Positions 8,829 to 18,273 are shown, numbered from the stretch's first letter. The stretch: 64,000 bases of DNA from Flagellimonas maritima (GCF_003269425.1 NZ_CP030104.1:2885001-2949000), one strand, 5' to 3'. Numbers and translations: made by a program. The notes: generated by a model from the letters alone, not told the origin.

Positions 8829-10004
8829 TTAACCGAATAGTTTTGAGAACAGCCCTTTTTTAGAACTTTTAGCAGTATTGGCACTTTTGATGTTACCATC
8901 TAAAAATCCATGATAGGTTTTCAAAAGCATGGGCGCGGCCTGGTGGAGCTCTTTTTCAGAGACTTTCTCAAGAACATCATAAATGGCATTTTTATGATGT
9001 TCTTCCAAGTTGAAATTATAGATGATGTGCAGGAACGAGTATTGTAAATAATAGCAAAGCATCATATTGTTGCCATCTTTTACATATTTGTTTACGTTAT
9101 TCTCCATATTCTTGGCATCGTTTTGAAGTATTTGGGTAGAACTACGCCATTTTAAAGAGATAAATGCTTCTGCATGGTAGATGTCCTGCATAAGTTCTTC
9201 TTTTGATTTGGCACATAGCTTTTGCATGAAACTTACGCCTTTGTCTATTCTGTACTTAAAATCGATTTGGCCATTGAAGAGATTGCCCACATATTCTTCT
9301 AATTTGGTCCTTAGTGTGCCATGCACATAGGGCATGTTCACTATTTTTAGGATAGAAAGAACAGCAATGTCCCACTGAAAATCGTCCCATCTTTTTTCTT
9401 TAAAAAAATTGCTGTATTGTTTATATTCTTCCAGGATATTGCTGATTTGTTGCCATACTTTTTCTTTTTCTGTCTCTGTCAATGGCGTTACTCTTGGTTC
9501 TTGATAAAAGTCGGCTTTGTACTTATCTATAAACTCATCGTCATAATTATCGGCGTATACGCTTATTTCCCGTAGCACATCATACACTTTATAGGGTTGG
9601 CATAGCGTTATGGGCATTTCATATTCAAACCACAATGCACCATCAATAAGATGGATTTGTGCCAATGTCAACGGATTAAAGTTGATTTCGGCAACCCTTC
9701 GGAACAAGGCCACTTTATTGGAATCATCCGTAATTTTTACGAACGGTGCCTTAACCAAAAAGTTATCTTTTGTAATGGTAATTTGTATTTCTGCCGATCC
9801 CTGTCCCTGTACAATATCGATATCTCCCTCGGTATCTTTGCCTTGCAATAGATTGGAATTGATATAATTTATGGTCTCTAGCAATGCATTCCTATAATTT
9901 TTGGCATCGTAAGCATCCATAGCTTTATCCCAATAAGAAACATCGATGCGGGGCTCATCTTTGCTTTTAATGGGTCTTTGAAAATGTGGTACTACGTTTT
10001 TCAT
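8829..10004 (-). CDS. YbjN-like domain protein paired with the serine protease
   Basis: A 391-residue soluble protein without signal peptide. Residues about 70-175 (SAEIQITITKDNFLVKAPFV, then FRRVAEINFNPLTLAQIHL and a WFEYEMPI strand) have the beta-sheet layout of YbjN/secretion-chaperone-like proteins. The rest is mainly helical and ends in a short basic-hydrophobic tail, KKGLFSKLFG. I recognise no catalytic motif. It is the first gene of a two-gene operon; the protease follows after 17 bases. A role as regulator, substrate adaptor or partner of the protease is inference from position and shared fold only. Confidence 0.65.
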   Translation of the reverse strand: MKNVVPHFQRPIKSKDEPRIDVSYWDKAMDAYDAKNYRNALLETINYINSNLLQGKDTEGDIDIVQGQGSAEIQITITKDNFLVKAPFVKITDDSNKVALFRRVAEINFNPLTLAQIHLIDGALWFEYEMPITLCQPYKVYDVLREISVYADNYDDEFIDKYKADFYQEPRVTPLTETEKEKVWQQISNILEEYKQYSNFFKEKRWDDFQWDIAVLSILKIVNMPYVHGTLRTKLEEYVGNLFNGQIDFKYRIDKGVSFMQKLCAKSKEELMQDIYHAEAFISLKWRSSTQILQNDAKNMENNVNKYVKDGNNMMLCYYLQYSFLHIIYNFNLEEHHKNAIYDVLEKVSEKELHQAAPMLLKTYHGFLDGNIKSANTAKSSKKGLFSKLFG

Positions 10005-10255
10005 AGAATACTGGATAATTGGTTAAACTTTACAAATGAATAAAATTGGGGCTATTGATTTTGTTAATATTGATTATCTCTTTAAACGTTCATCAAGATT
10101 TAAGCAAATATTTTATTTTGTAAGGAAGAATCTCCTAAATATGGGAAATTTTCATCACTGTAAACAGGGAGGTAAACTGTTTTTTTGGCAGCAACATTGT
10201 GCCTTTAAATTTTGAACTAAAAAATGAAGATCATTCTCCGTTATTACAATAGTAA

Positions 10256-11308
10256 TCAATACACTGCTTTTTCCAAAATTTCCAAAGTCATTTTATCGGC
10301 ATCCCAATTTGCATTTATGCCTATGGGAAAAGTAAAATTATTTGGTACATGTCCGAAACTCATGCCGTAGGCCGCAGGGATTTGCAAAGGCGCTATTCTG
10401 TCCATAATTACTTCTTTTAGTGTAAAAGATTTGGAATTGGAGCTTGAATTACAACCAGCAAAAACTCCAAAAACAATTCCTTTGGCATTTTTGAAGCTAG
10501 CGCCTTCAATGAGTTGTGTTAGCATTCTATCTATTCGGTAAGGAGCTTCTTCAACATCTTCCAAACAAACGATGGCATCAGTAAAATCTATTTCATGTGG
10601 TGTTCCTACAAGCGCATTTACGAGGGTAAGACTGCCGCCAACCAATTTTCCGGTGGATATGCCCGATGTAATGGTATAGCGTTCGTATTCTGGATTATTT
10701 ATCATTTCCTGATCCTTCAACAGAACATTGGTGATTGGTTGTGGGTAATTGGGTTGCATCAATGTATTTGTAAACTCTTGTTGGCTGTAATCATCCTCAA
10801 TTGTGCTACCTACGGGACCATGAAAGGTAATAAGTCCGGTTTCTTTTTGAATGCCGTTCAATAAAGCTGTAATATCGCTGAATCCTACAAGTATTTTGGG
10901 ATTCAGTTTTATATTCTCATAATCTATCATTTGCATAATACGAGTACAGCCATACCCACCCCGTGCACAAAGAATTGCATCTACTTTTGAGTTGGCGAAC
11001 ATTTCGTTTAGGTCTGCTGCCCTTTCTTTATCAGTGTTACTAAAATAACCGTGGTTGCCATGAATACGGTCCGTATGAAAGGGTATAAATCCCATTTCTT
11101 TCACCTCTTTCTTTATTCTTTTGAGCGTTTCTGGACTAACGGCATATCCCGGTGCAATAAGGCCAATGGTATTGCCTTTTTCTAAATGCTTTGGTAGTAA
11201 TCTGGAATTTTTATCTAAATCTTTTTTTTCTGGAAAAGTAATATTCGGTAAGAGTGCCGTCGTAGATAGTAAAGCTGTTAGGTTGATGAATTTTCTCCTT
11301 TTTATCAT
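10256..11308 (-). CDS. ldcA: LD-carboxypeptidase (S66, muramoyltetrapeptide carboxypeptidase)
   Basis: A 350-residue peptidase family S66 protein. Conserved blocks are present: GLIAPGYAV, ARGGYG, VGFSDITALL (nucleophile Ser), CLEDVEEAPYRIDRML (Glu of the triad) and SFGHVPNN (His). It trims the terminal D-Ala from L,D-linked tetrapeptides in cell-wall recycling. The N-terminus MIKRRKFINLTALLSTTALL is Tat-like or a signal sequence with twin arginines, so the enzyme is probably exported to the periplasm, unlike cytosolic E. coli LdcA. No operon partner is apparent. Confidence 0.88.
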   Translation of the reverse strand: MIKRRKFINLTALLSTTALLPNITFPEKKDLDKNSRLLPKHLEKGNTIGLIAPGYAVSPETLKRIKKEVKEMGFIPFHTDRIHGNHGYFSNTDKERAADLNEMFANSKVDAILCARGGYGCTRIMQMIDYENIKLNPKILVGFSDITALLNGIQKETGLITFHGPVGSTIEDDYSQQEFTNTLMQPNYPQPITNVLLKDQEMINNPEYERYTITSGISTGKLVGGSLTLVNALVGTPHEIDFTDAIVCLEDVEEAPYRIDRMLTQLIEGASFKNAKGIVFGVFAGCNSSSNSKSFTLKEVIMDRIAPLQIPAAYGMSFGHVPNNFTFPIGINANWDADKMTLEILEKAVY

Positions 11309-11386
11309 TTAAATGGGATTTTTCATGCCTTGAAGTTAAAACCTTTAGGCCGATGACCAAAAATTGTTGATAAAATAGAAACAAAA

Positions 11387-11410
11387 AGGCCACCATTGTT
11401 TTGGTGGCCT
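11387..11410 (-). terminator. Rho-independent terminator
   Basis: AGGCCACC and GGTGGCCT form a perfect 8-bp stem with an 8-base loop, followed on the minus strand by TTTTTGTTT. It lies 25 bases beyond the stop of the carboxypeptidase-regulatory-like gene. Confidence 0.85.
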
Positions 11411-11435
11411 CTATTAAAAATCTTGTGTGAATCTA

Positions 11436-12767
11436 TTATGGTTTAGATGCACTACTACCGTTGGATTTTGATCTTTTCAACTGACGCTGTATCTTTTTTA
11501 TGGCTGATTCTATTGATTTTTCCGGTTCGATGATGTTATATTCACCCCAAAAATCAGGGTCTGAAAAGCCTACGGCCTCATCACTTAAAATAATGGATTT
11601 TTTTAATCTTTCCCTGCTTTTTGGAAACTTGCCATCCAAATTCTTCTCCCAGTCGGTAACGGCCATTTCCGCAGTCATACTATACACCGAGTTAAACAAT
11701 TTATTGCTCCAATCTACCTTGAATTCCATCAATACATTGCTGTATCCGTAATACCATTTCCCTCCTTTTTCCCTATAATCAACACGGTATGCTACTTCGG
11801 TTGGCCATACGTCTACATTTGCAGGTTTTCTGCGCACAAAAAGTGCAGCGGCCTTGTTCTTGTCCGTTATATTAAGGGAATATATGGCACTTGTCAATGT
11901 CTTATTCTCTACGTCTATAAATAGCTCACCGGCGTACAAAGGCTCTGTTATGGATTCCAATTGCTCAAATTTTACAACATAAATTAATTTATCGTTTATC
12001 CTGGTGGAGCGGCTGAAACTGAACTTATAGTCTGAAAGGTATTCTTCGGCGAAGATATATTCAGGATACTTCATGATATCTACATATAAAGTATTGAACG
12101 GACCTCCCTGTAATTTGAGGGCCACAGTGTCCAGTTTACTGTAATCCGTACTTTTTCTGGCTTTATAAAGTTCAACTGCATCTCTACGTTGCGAATGGTA
12201 TGGTGTTTTGTAGATATTTACCACAGCTTCTGATAGCGATACATTTTTTCTTCTCTTCTTTATGGTTTCACGATAAAATGCTGTCATCAGTGTAGGGTCC
12301 TCAAAATAATTGTCGCCTTTGGTTGCAAGGGTTTCCCTTACTAGGGCTCCAGCATCTTTAGGTACGTTTATATTTACTTCAGATAATTCGGTGAGAGAAA
12401 CTTGAAGCGAAATTTTATTTTTATTGGGCTTTAATTCTGAAAGCTCGATGTCTTTGCTCTTATATCCTAAGAAAGAGACAACGACCGTACCATCTGTAAT
12501 ATTATTTGGGACTTTTAAAATAAAGCTACCTTCTGTATTGGTGATGGTACTAATATTTGTACCCTCTACGGCCAGTGATGCAAATACCAATGGCTTTTTA
12601 GATGCTTCATCGACAACTTCCCCTTTATACTGTGTGAATTTTTCAGCTGTTTCCTGTTGCTGAAATGCAAACAACTCCATTGTTCCCACTGTCAGAATGC
12701 ATATCATTGTGAATACAACCGATACCCCCTTTTTTCGAATTTTTTTACATTTTTTTTGCATAGCCAT
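11436..12767 (-). CDS. Carboxypeptidase-regulatory-like (CarboxypepD_reg) domain exported protein
   Basis: A 443-residue protein with a long N-terminal hydrophobic signal (about residues 16-38) and then the classic Bacteroidota beta-sandwich: KGEVVDEASKKPLVFASL, ITNTEGSFILKVP, VVVSFLGYKSKDIEL. This domain also begins TonB-dependent receptors, but no plug or barrel follows; the remaining 330 residues form a beta-rich domain with AFYRETIKKRR near its start, seen in stand-alone surface proteins of Bacteroidota. It is probably periplasmic or outer-membrane associated. The function is unknown. It has its own terminator. Confidence 0.75.
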   Translation of the reverse strand: MAMQKKCKKIRKKGVSVVFTMICILTVGTMELFAFQQQETAEKFTQYKGEVVDEASKKPLVFASLAVEGTNISTITNTEGSFILKVPNNITDGTVVVSFLGYKSKDIELSELKPNKNKISLQVSLTELSEVNINVPKDAGALVRETLATKGDNYFEDPTLMTAFYRETIKKRRKNVSLSEAVVNIYKTPYHSQRRDAVELYKARKSTDYSKLDTVALKLQGGPFNTLYVDIMKYPEYIFAEEYLSDYKFSFSRSTRINDKLIYVVKFEQLESITEPLYAGELFIDVENKTLTSAIYSLNITDKNKAAALFVRRKPANVDVWPTEVAYRVDYREKGGKWYYGYSNVLMEFKVDWSNKLFNSVYSMTAEMAVTDWEKNLDGKFPKSRERLKKSIILSDEAVGFSDPDFWGEYNIIEPEKSIESAIKKIQRQLKRSKSNGSSASKP

Positions 12768-12875
12768 TGTTTTTTTAGTTAAAAAACCAATATTCTAAAT
12801 TAATGATTTTTAATGATATATAACGAATTATCTAGGTTTTTCGATTTTAAAAATTTATAAGTTCGATGTCTTTTT

Positions 12876-13379
12876 CTATAATCTGGCGAGACTGAATTTT
12901 GTTTCCCATTTTCCATACCAATCCGGCTTTTCTCCGTTCGGATAGGTCTCATCAAATAAAATCAACACCATTTTATTATCTGTCACCTCAAACTTAAAGT
13001 ATTGCATCCCGCCTTCAAACCCTAGAACTTTTGATAGATGTGATTTAGTAACAAACTCGGAATTTGAGACGTTATAACTTCCCATGTTGAATACTATGGT
13101 CTTAAACCCTTCCAACACCTCATTATCTGTAGGATTACTTAAGCTTTGAAAAGGTTTTCGGTGTTTTTCTATGGGAGTCCAACTGAGACTGTATCGTTCA
13201 GGTGTTATCAATAAAAGGCCTTTTTGCTCTGGTTTTCTCTGTACCGTGGTATCATTGGAAATCCATTGAATTTCTTCTATTGACCATGATCCCAACAACA
13301 GATTGGATGTTTCTATTCTTTTATTACATCCCGTCAAGATTACGACTAAAGCAAGTACGATTTTTAAACTGTTGGTCAT
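12876..13379 (-). CDS. Lipocalin-like lipoprotein
   Basis: A 167-residue predicted lipoprotein: the lipobox ends in VVILTGC after a short hydrophobic signal. The mature part begins LLGSWSIEEIQW (G-x-W of lipocalin-like domains) and continues as beta strands, e.g. KGLLLITPERYSLSW and KMVLILFDETYPNG, ending WYGKWETKFSLARL. These features fit the small lipocalin-like families used by Bacteroidota. Ligand and role are unknown. It lies between a membrane AraC regulator and the surface protein gene, all on the minus strand but with gaps of 80-110 bases. Confidence 0.6.
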   Translation of the reverse strand: MTNSLKIVLALVVILTGCNKRIETSNLLLGSWSIEEIQWISNDTTVQRKPEQKGLLLITPERYSLSWTPIEKHRKPFQSLSNPTDNEVLEGFKTIVFNMGSYNVSNSEFVTKSHLSKVLGFEGGMQYFKFEVTDNKMVLILFDETYPNGEKPDWYGKWETKFSLARL

Positions 13380-13462
13380 ATGTACTTTGTTTTACTGGTA
13401 AACTTAGATTCTTTGGCACGGGCAAGTGTCTCTTTGTGTAAACCTTTACAAATAATTATGGA

Positions 13463-14566
13463 TTAAGATGCTTTGGAGGGCTGTAGGTATTGTGTGGGAC
13501 TTTGGTTTTCAAATTTTTTAAAGGCTTTATAAAATGAAGCACGATTATTGAACCCTGCATCATAGGCGATTTGGGTAATCGTAAAATTTTCCGGGTTTTG
13601 TGCGAGTAGCTTTTTGGCCTCCTCCACTCTGTATTTATTGACAAAATCGAAAAATGATAGATTAAAGTGCTGGTTTATAATTTGGGAAGTATGGTTTCTG
13701 GACAGGTTCAATTGACGGGATAGGTCATCTAGCCTCAGGGTACTTTCAAGATAGGGTTTATTGCGGTTCATTATTTCAGAAAGCTTATCTTTCATCTCTA
13801 TTGATAAGGTGTCGGACAGGCCAGTTTTCTTGTATTTTACAAAAGGAATCATGTCCTTAATCGATTTTCCTTCAAAAACCTCTGGTTGTACAAAACCGAA
13901 GAAACTCAGAACTGCGATGAAAAACACAATGGCAATGTCCACTAAATAATCGTATGCAGGATTCATAAGGCCAAATCTTGTGAGAAAGATGTAGGAAGAA
14001 AATAATACGGTAAACCCAAGGTAGGAACCTAAAAACCACTTCAACCATTTATACTCCCTAAAGCCAATATTTCTGTGGGGTCCAAAATGGTGATAGGTCA
14101 AGAATGCATAAAAAAACATAATTACTATTATGACCCAAATAGTACCATTGGGCATCCAAGAATAGTCGTTCAGAGTTCCTGTAAGCAGTACTTCAACTTT
14201 ATTTGATGCTTTTAAGAGATAAAATGGAATATTAAGTATTACAATAAGAAACGGGGCAACTAGAAAGAACAGGTCACTTATCTTAAACGTGATTTGTTTT
14301 AATACGGCCCTTATAAAAAGATAGACCAACGGGCCATATATCACCCAAAGGGGAAAATGGGTAATAGCAAGATGAACGAACCGGGGTTCAATAAGATTCC
14401 CCGACCATTTTAAGCAATTGTACAAAAGCTCATAAGAGAAAAGCAAAGTATAAATTCCCAGTAGTGCGTTCGCAAACCGATTTCCCCTTTCTTTAAGAAA
14501 AAAAAGCAAACCTATTCCTATGCCAAAAACTGCAAAAAAAAGAAAAAGTACAATATGCCAGGCCAT
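13463..14566 (-). CDS. Membrane-anchored AraC family transcriptional regulator
   Basis: A 367-residue protein with an N-terminal sensory domain of about seven transmembrane segments (residues 1-225) and a C-terminal AraC DNA-binding domain (about 262-362) with both helix-turn-helix motifs: DDLSRQLNLSRNHTSQIIN and ITQIAYDAGFNNRASFYKAFKKF. The membrane-sensor/AraC layout is widespread in Flavobacteriaceae. The signal is unknown. The nearest possible targets are the flanking lipoprotein and surface genes, but nothing in the sequence proves this. Confidence 0.85.
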   Translation of the reverse strand: MAWHIVLFLFFAVFGIGIGLLFFLKERGNRFANALLGIYTLLFSYELLYNCLKWSGNLIEPRFVHLAITHFPLWVIYGPLVYLFIRAVLKQITFKISDLFFLVAPFLIVILNIPFYLLKASNKVEVLLTGTLNDYSWMPNGTIWVIIVIMFFYAFLTYHHFGPHRNIGFREYKWLKWFLGSYLGFTVLFSSYIFLTRFGLMNPAYDYLVDIAIVFFIAVLSFFGFVQPEVFEGKSIKDMIPFVKYKKTGLSDTLSIEMKDKLSEIMNRNKPYLESTLRLDDLSRQLNLSRNHTSQIINQHFNLSFFDFVNKYRVEEAKKLLAQNPENFTITQIAYDAGFNNRASFYKAFKKFENQSPTQYLQPSKAS

Positions 14567-14772
14567 GTTTCTATTTTGTTTTTCAAAGATACATTTACAG
14601 TAAATTTTGATGTCTCTTATTATAGGGAGATACAGTAAAATTGGAAGTTTATTCTTAAATTATAAGGATTGATTACTGTCACTAGTTTTCCAATATTGGC
14701 CTTTGTATTGGACGAATCTTTATGCTTGAGCGTTATCTTTAGCGGTCTTGTATATGAAACATAGTGAAGAAA

Positions 14773-14788
14773 ATACGAAGTTTCGTAT
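14773..14788. repeat. Perfect 7-bp inverted repeat with 2-base spacer
   Basis: ATACGAA, GT, TTCGTAT. It forms the inner stem of the structured element downstream of the 14896-15462 gene. Confidence 0.6.
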
Positions 14789-14800
14789 CGGATAGTCAAA

Positions 14801-14822
14801 TGCCCAATTTTTAAATTTGGCA
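14801..14822. repeat. 22-base imperfect palindrome
   Basis: The two halves TGCCCAATTTT and TAAATTTGGCA are complementary apart from mismatches near the ends. It is a second stem adjacent to 14773-14788. Confidence 0.55.
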
Positions 14823-14895
14823 TTCTTCAAAATATACAGAAACTTGTTGGAAAGTCTGTACTAGCTATATCTCATATACCATGTTATACACTGCG

Positions 14896-15462
14896 CTATT
14901 TTTTTATACGTATAAAAACTCCTTCATAAAATTGTCCAGTCGGAATATCTTTTTTTGAGAATTGAACAGATTTCATATGATATTCATTATCGTTTATCCA
15001 CTTATAATTATAAATTCTATACGTTCCTTTTGGCTCTCCTTCAAATGATAGTTTTAATTTTACATCTCCATTTGCGTTAATAGTTCCTTTTCCATTTCCT
15101 GCCCTAATACTCCCAAAACTTGATAAATGATAAATTTCTGATGTATTTGGATTATAAGACCAAAATATATGTCCATTAGGTTGAGGTCCGTCGATTATGG
15201 ATAACAAACTATTACTTGTATTGATTTCTTTTGAAATAGTATGATGGTTTGGAATTTTTAATTTTTCAGTTCCATTTCCCCAGTTATGAGTCCAATCGTC
15301 ATTTTTGAGAGTCCATTCCCCTATAAACTTTTCGAAAGGATTTTTTTTTGTTTCTTCTTGCGTCCTACCATTTGATTCAAACTCAATTGATGTTTTTTGG
15401 GCATAATCCATTAACGGCGACAGTGAAAAAATCAGAAATAAATATTTAATAATCAGTTTCAT
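14896..15462 (-). CDS. Exported protein of unknown function, cassette-like context
   Basis: A 188-residue protein with a signal peptide ending near DYAQK. The mature part has a G-x-W start (FIGEWTLKNDDWTHNW) and a series of beta strands (GHIFWSYNPNTSEIYHLSSF, GDVKLKLSFEGEPKGTYRIY), like DUF1579-type or lipocalin-like beta barrels that often show weak similarity. The gene is visibly richer in A/T than its neighbours, stands alone, and is bracketed by TGTTATA copies (14882 and 15470) with a palindromic element at its 3' side, suggesting acquisition. The function is unknown. Confidence 0.65.
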   Translation of the reverse strand: MKLIIKYLFLIFSLSPLMDYAQKTSIEFESNGRTQEETKKNPFEKFIGEWTLKNDDWTHNWGNGTEKLKIPNHHTISKEINTSNSLLSIIDGPQPNGHIFWSYNPNTSEIYHLSSFGSIRAGNGKGTINANGDVKLKLSFEGEPKGTYRIYNYKWINDNEYHMKSVQFSKKDIPTGQFYEGVFIRIKK

Positions 15463-15640
15463 TTTCTTGTGTTATATTGTGTAGAATGGAAATCTTTTGG
15501 AACATTCAACTAAAGAAAAATCCAATATCGACATATATTTAATTAATTTTTTTCGATTTCATATTTGTTCAACAAAATGAAATAAACCCTTTAAAACTAA
15601 ATGTGAATATTTTAAATATTGGATTTCAAAAAGGAAATTT

Positions 15641-18115
15641 CTAGTCTACCATAAAAAGCGCATTGGCGAAAAATAATTTGCCGTTTTCCCAAAATCCCCT
15701 GAACAATGGATTGTCGACCATATAGATAACTTTGCCTTTACCATGCAACTCAACGCCAAAAATAAGGGAGTTGCCCACCTTCTTTTGAGCCTCGCTTCCA
15801 GCAAAACCAGAAACAGGCTCAATATTTTTCTCAAGGTAAACAACATTACCGTTTTTAAGGTAATCGTAGCTTGAACTTCCTAATTTTAGCGTAAAATAAT
15901 CCGTTCCGTATCCATAGGCCAAAGGATGGGTATTATCTACTTTAGTTTTAAAAATAGCTCCCGTAATGGCTTCTTTAATTCGTTCTCGTTGCGTATTCAT
16001 GTGCGGTTTTGGAATATTTTTGACAGAATCTTTAACGACCTCTTTTTTCTTGATGCCAAATCCATTTTCACCATCTATTGCATCAATGGCCCCACCAAAG
16101 GCGACAAGTTTGCCTCCATTTTTAACCCAGCCCTTTAGTTTTTTTAATTGTTTTTCATTGAAAACTTTACCATAACGCCCATCTGGTAATACAAAAATAT
16201 GATAATCGTTCAAATCTATTTTATCCATATAGTCACTATCGATTACAGAAAGGGGATATTCCAGTTGCTGTTCAAAAAAGTGCCATATTTCACCAAAACG
16301 TAAGGTTGAGGTTGGTTTTCCCGATAGTACTGCGATTTTAGGTTTAGTAATCATTTTGACATAGGAAGAACCAAAATCCTTTCCTGTATCCACAAAACCT
16401 GTTTTTGAACCGGTAATTTTTTTATTGAATTTTTTGGAGGCTTTTTGTAAAGTTTCAATAAAATCGGTTTTATTCTGATTGTCTGCCTTCATGATGATTA
16501 GGCTTCCTCTTTCAAAAGACTTTCCCTCAATGGCAAAAGGATGGTCAGCTTTCCTAACCCGTATACCTTCCTTTAACAATGCTGCTAAAAACCGGGCATC
16601 TTTCATGCTGTCCCAATCTGTTATGTAGGCGTAGTTATCATTGTTATCAAATGATTCTTTTGATGGTTTTCCAGCGTAAAAAAATAATCTGTTATTTTCT
16701 TTACCATCTACTGGAACTTGTGTTTGGGAAGCAATAGCATTTAACCCATAAGCATAAGGTAAGGACCACGCAGTAATATCATAGGTAAGCGAATCGCTTA
16801 ATTTCGCATTGGGCTCAAAGAGTACCTTGACCAAGGTACCTTTTGGTTGATCCGTAGAGACTACAACACTGTTTATATCGGTTTTAATAGTTTCATTAGT
16901 ATTTGTATTATAATTATAACCTTTGATAGTACCACTTGAAGCTTTATTGTATTCTATATTGTGTTTATCAAGAAGTTTAAGTATGGAGAGCATGTGGTCG
17001 AGGTTGCCGTCAACAACGTAGCTCTTATATTTAAAATTTCGATTCTGATAAAATTTTCTAAACTCATCATTTAACCTATCTGCATTTTTGGATGAAACTT
17101 CTATGGTTGACATTCCAGTAGTATAATGATGGGCTATTCTATCCTTTAAGGTCAAGGTGTCGCCAATTTTTGTAATCACTCCCAGACCGGCCCGACCACT
17201 TCCTCCTTGTTCGTAGGTCATTCCAATAGCACCGTTATAGGTAGGGTAGGTATCCCCATAACTTGGGTAAAACAAATCAAAAATTTCCTTTGTGAAATAA
17301 AACCAGCCATTCTTATCAAAATATTTTGCGTGGTTCTTACCCAAAGTCACTTGAAAATCACGTTGAAAGTCTGTGATGACTTCATGATAAGGCTCCGCTG
17401 CAGGAGCAAAATAATATGGATTGTCTACACCTTGTTCATGAAAATCTACGTGCACATGAGGCAGCCATTGATTATACACTTTTATGCGCTGTTGGCTTTC
17501 AATCTGGGTCAACCATGCCCAATCCCTATTTAAATCGAACATATAATGATTGCTTCGTCCTGTCCACCAACCCTCATGATGCTCTTTGCTGTTGGGATCT
17601 ACTTGATGGGGCGAATTCTTATATTGATTGTACCAGTTGCTATAACGATCGCGACCGTCAGGATTTATACAAGGATCTATAATGACGACCGTATTTTCCA
17701 AATAAGAACTTTTGGACGTCAATAAATCGTAAATGGTCTGCATGGAAGCTTCCGTGCTCACACTTTCATTGCCATGAACATTATAGCTTAGCCATACAAT
17801 TGCTTTTGATGCGTTTCCCGCTCCCTCCGTATCCTTTAAATGTTCTTTTCTGATATTTTCCAGATTGGAGATATTGCTCGCAGATGATACATAAGCCAAC
17901 AAAAGAGGTCTACGCTCATTGGTTTTACCGTAGACCGTTAATTGAACCCTATCAGATGCTTCCTTGGCCAAATATTGATAATAATCCACGACTTCATGAT
18001 GTCTGGTAAATTCAGTACCAAGTTCATAGCCCAAAAACTCTGAAGGTGATTTTAATTGTTGCGCGGATATTGAATATGTAGTAAATACAAATAAAGAGAG
18101 TAAAATTCTGGTCAT
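15641..18115 (-). CDS. M14 family zinc carboxypeptidase
   Basis: An 824-residue exported peptidase with a signal peptide (MTRILLSLFVFTTYSISAQ). The M14 domain covers about residues 20-350: zinc ligands His114 and Glu117 in NVHGNES, a third His in VHVDFHEQG (about 226), substrate-carboxylate Arg in NPDGRDRYSNW, and catalytic Glu302 in MTYEQGGSGRAG. The remaining 450 residues include a glutamine-amidotransferase-like fold (IAVLSGKPTS, LPDGRYGKVF, LVAFGGAIDAI) usual in large Bacteroidota M14 proteins. It probably degrades peptides in the periplasm or outside the cell. Confidence 0.88.
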   Translation of the reverse strand: MTRILLSLFVFTTYSISAQQLKSPSEFLGYELGTEFTRHHEVVDYYQYLAKEASDRVQLTVYGKTNERRPLLLAYVSSASNISNLENIRKEHLKDTEGAGNASKAIVWLSYNVHGNESVSTEASMQTIYDLLTSKSSYLENTVVIIDPCINPDGRDRYSNWYNQYKNSPHQVDPNSKEHHEGWWTGRSNHYMFDLNRDWAWLTQIESQQRIKVYNQWLPHVHVDFHEQGVDNPYYFAPAAEPYHEVITDFQRDFQVTLGKNHAKYFDKNGWFYFTKEIFDLFYPSYGDTYPTYNGAIGMTYEQGGSGRAGLGVITKIGDTLTLKDRIAHHYTTGMSTIEVSSKNADRLNDEFRKFYQNRNFKYKSYVVDGNLDHMLSILKLLDKHNIEYNKASSGTIKGYNYNTNTNETIKTDINSVVVSTDQPKGTLVKVLFEPNAKLSDSLTYDITAWSLPYAYGLNAIASQTQVPVDGKENNRLFFYAGKPSKESFDNNDNYAYITDWDSMKDARFLAALLKEGIRVRKADHPFAIEGKSFERGSLIIMKADNQNKTDFIETLQKASKKFNKKITGSKTGFVDTGKDFGSSYVKMITKPKIAVLSGKPTSTLRFGEIWHFFEQQLEYPLSVIDSDYMDKIDLNDYHIFVLPDGRYGKVFNEKQLKKLKGWVKNGGKLVAFGGAIDAIDGENGFGIKKKEVVKDSVKNIPKPHMNTQRERIKEAITGAIFKTKVDNTHPLAYGYGTDYFTLKLGSSSYDYLKNGNVVYLEKNIEPVSGFAGSEAQKKVGNSLIFGVELHGKGKVIYMVDNPLFRGFWENGKLFFANALFMVD

Positions 18116-18273
18116 GCAAAGGTATATTAGCTAAAATCAAATCTAGCAATAAATTCCAAAATCACCATTTTAGTTTTGATGGAGAACATGCAAATCCGTT
18201 AAAAAGTAATTAACGTATTTTTAGCGGTAGAAAAAAAGAAGACATTTATCTTTAGCACTTTATTGAAGCTTTA

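Larger units (their letters stand above)
14620..14895. other. Structured, palindrome-rich non-coding element next to an AT-rich gene
   Basis: A stretch of roughly 330 bases without a convincing gene. It contains ATACGAA-gt-TTCGTAT (14773-14788), the near-palindrome at 14801-14822 (TGCCcAATTT...AAATTtGGCA) and outer arms GTATATGA (14750-14757) and TCATATAC (14872-14879), so a large nested fold is possible. It immediately follows the stop of the 14896-15462 gene. TGTTATA occurs at 14882-14888 and again at 15470-15476, bracketing that gene. This resembles a gene cassette with a folded recombination or processing site, but the identity is inference. Confidence 0.4.

Noticed and set aside
14620..14823. 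Minus-strand open frame of 67 codons downstream of the AT-rich gene
   Set aside because: It lies across the palindromic element and its composition follows the symmetry of that element; no start signal and no protein features.
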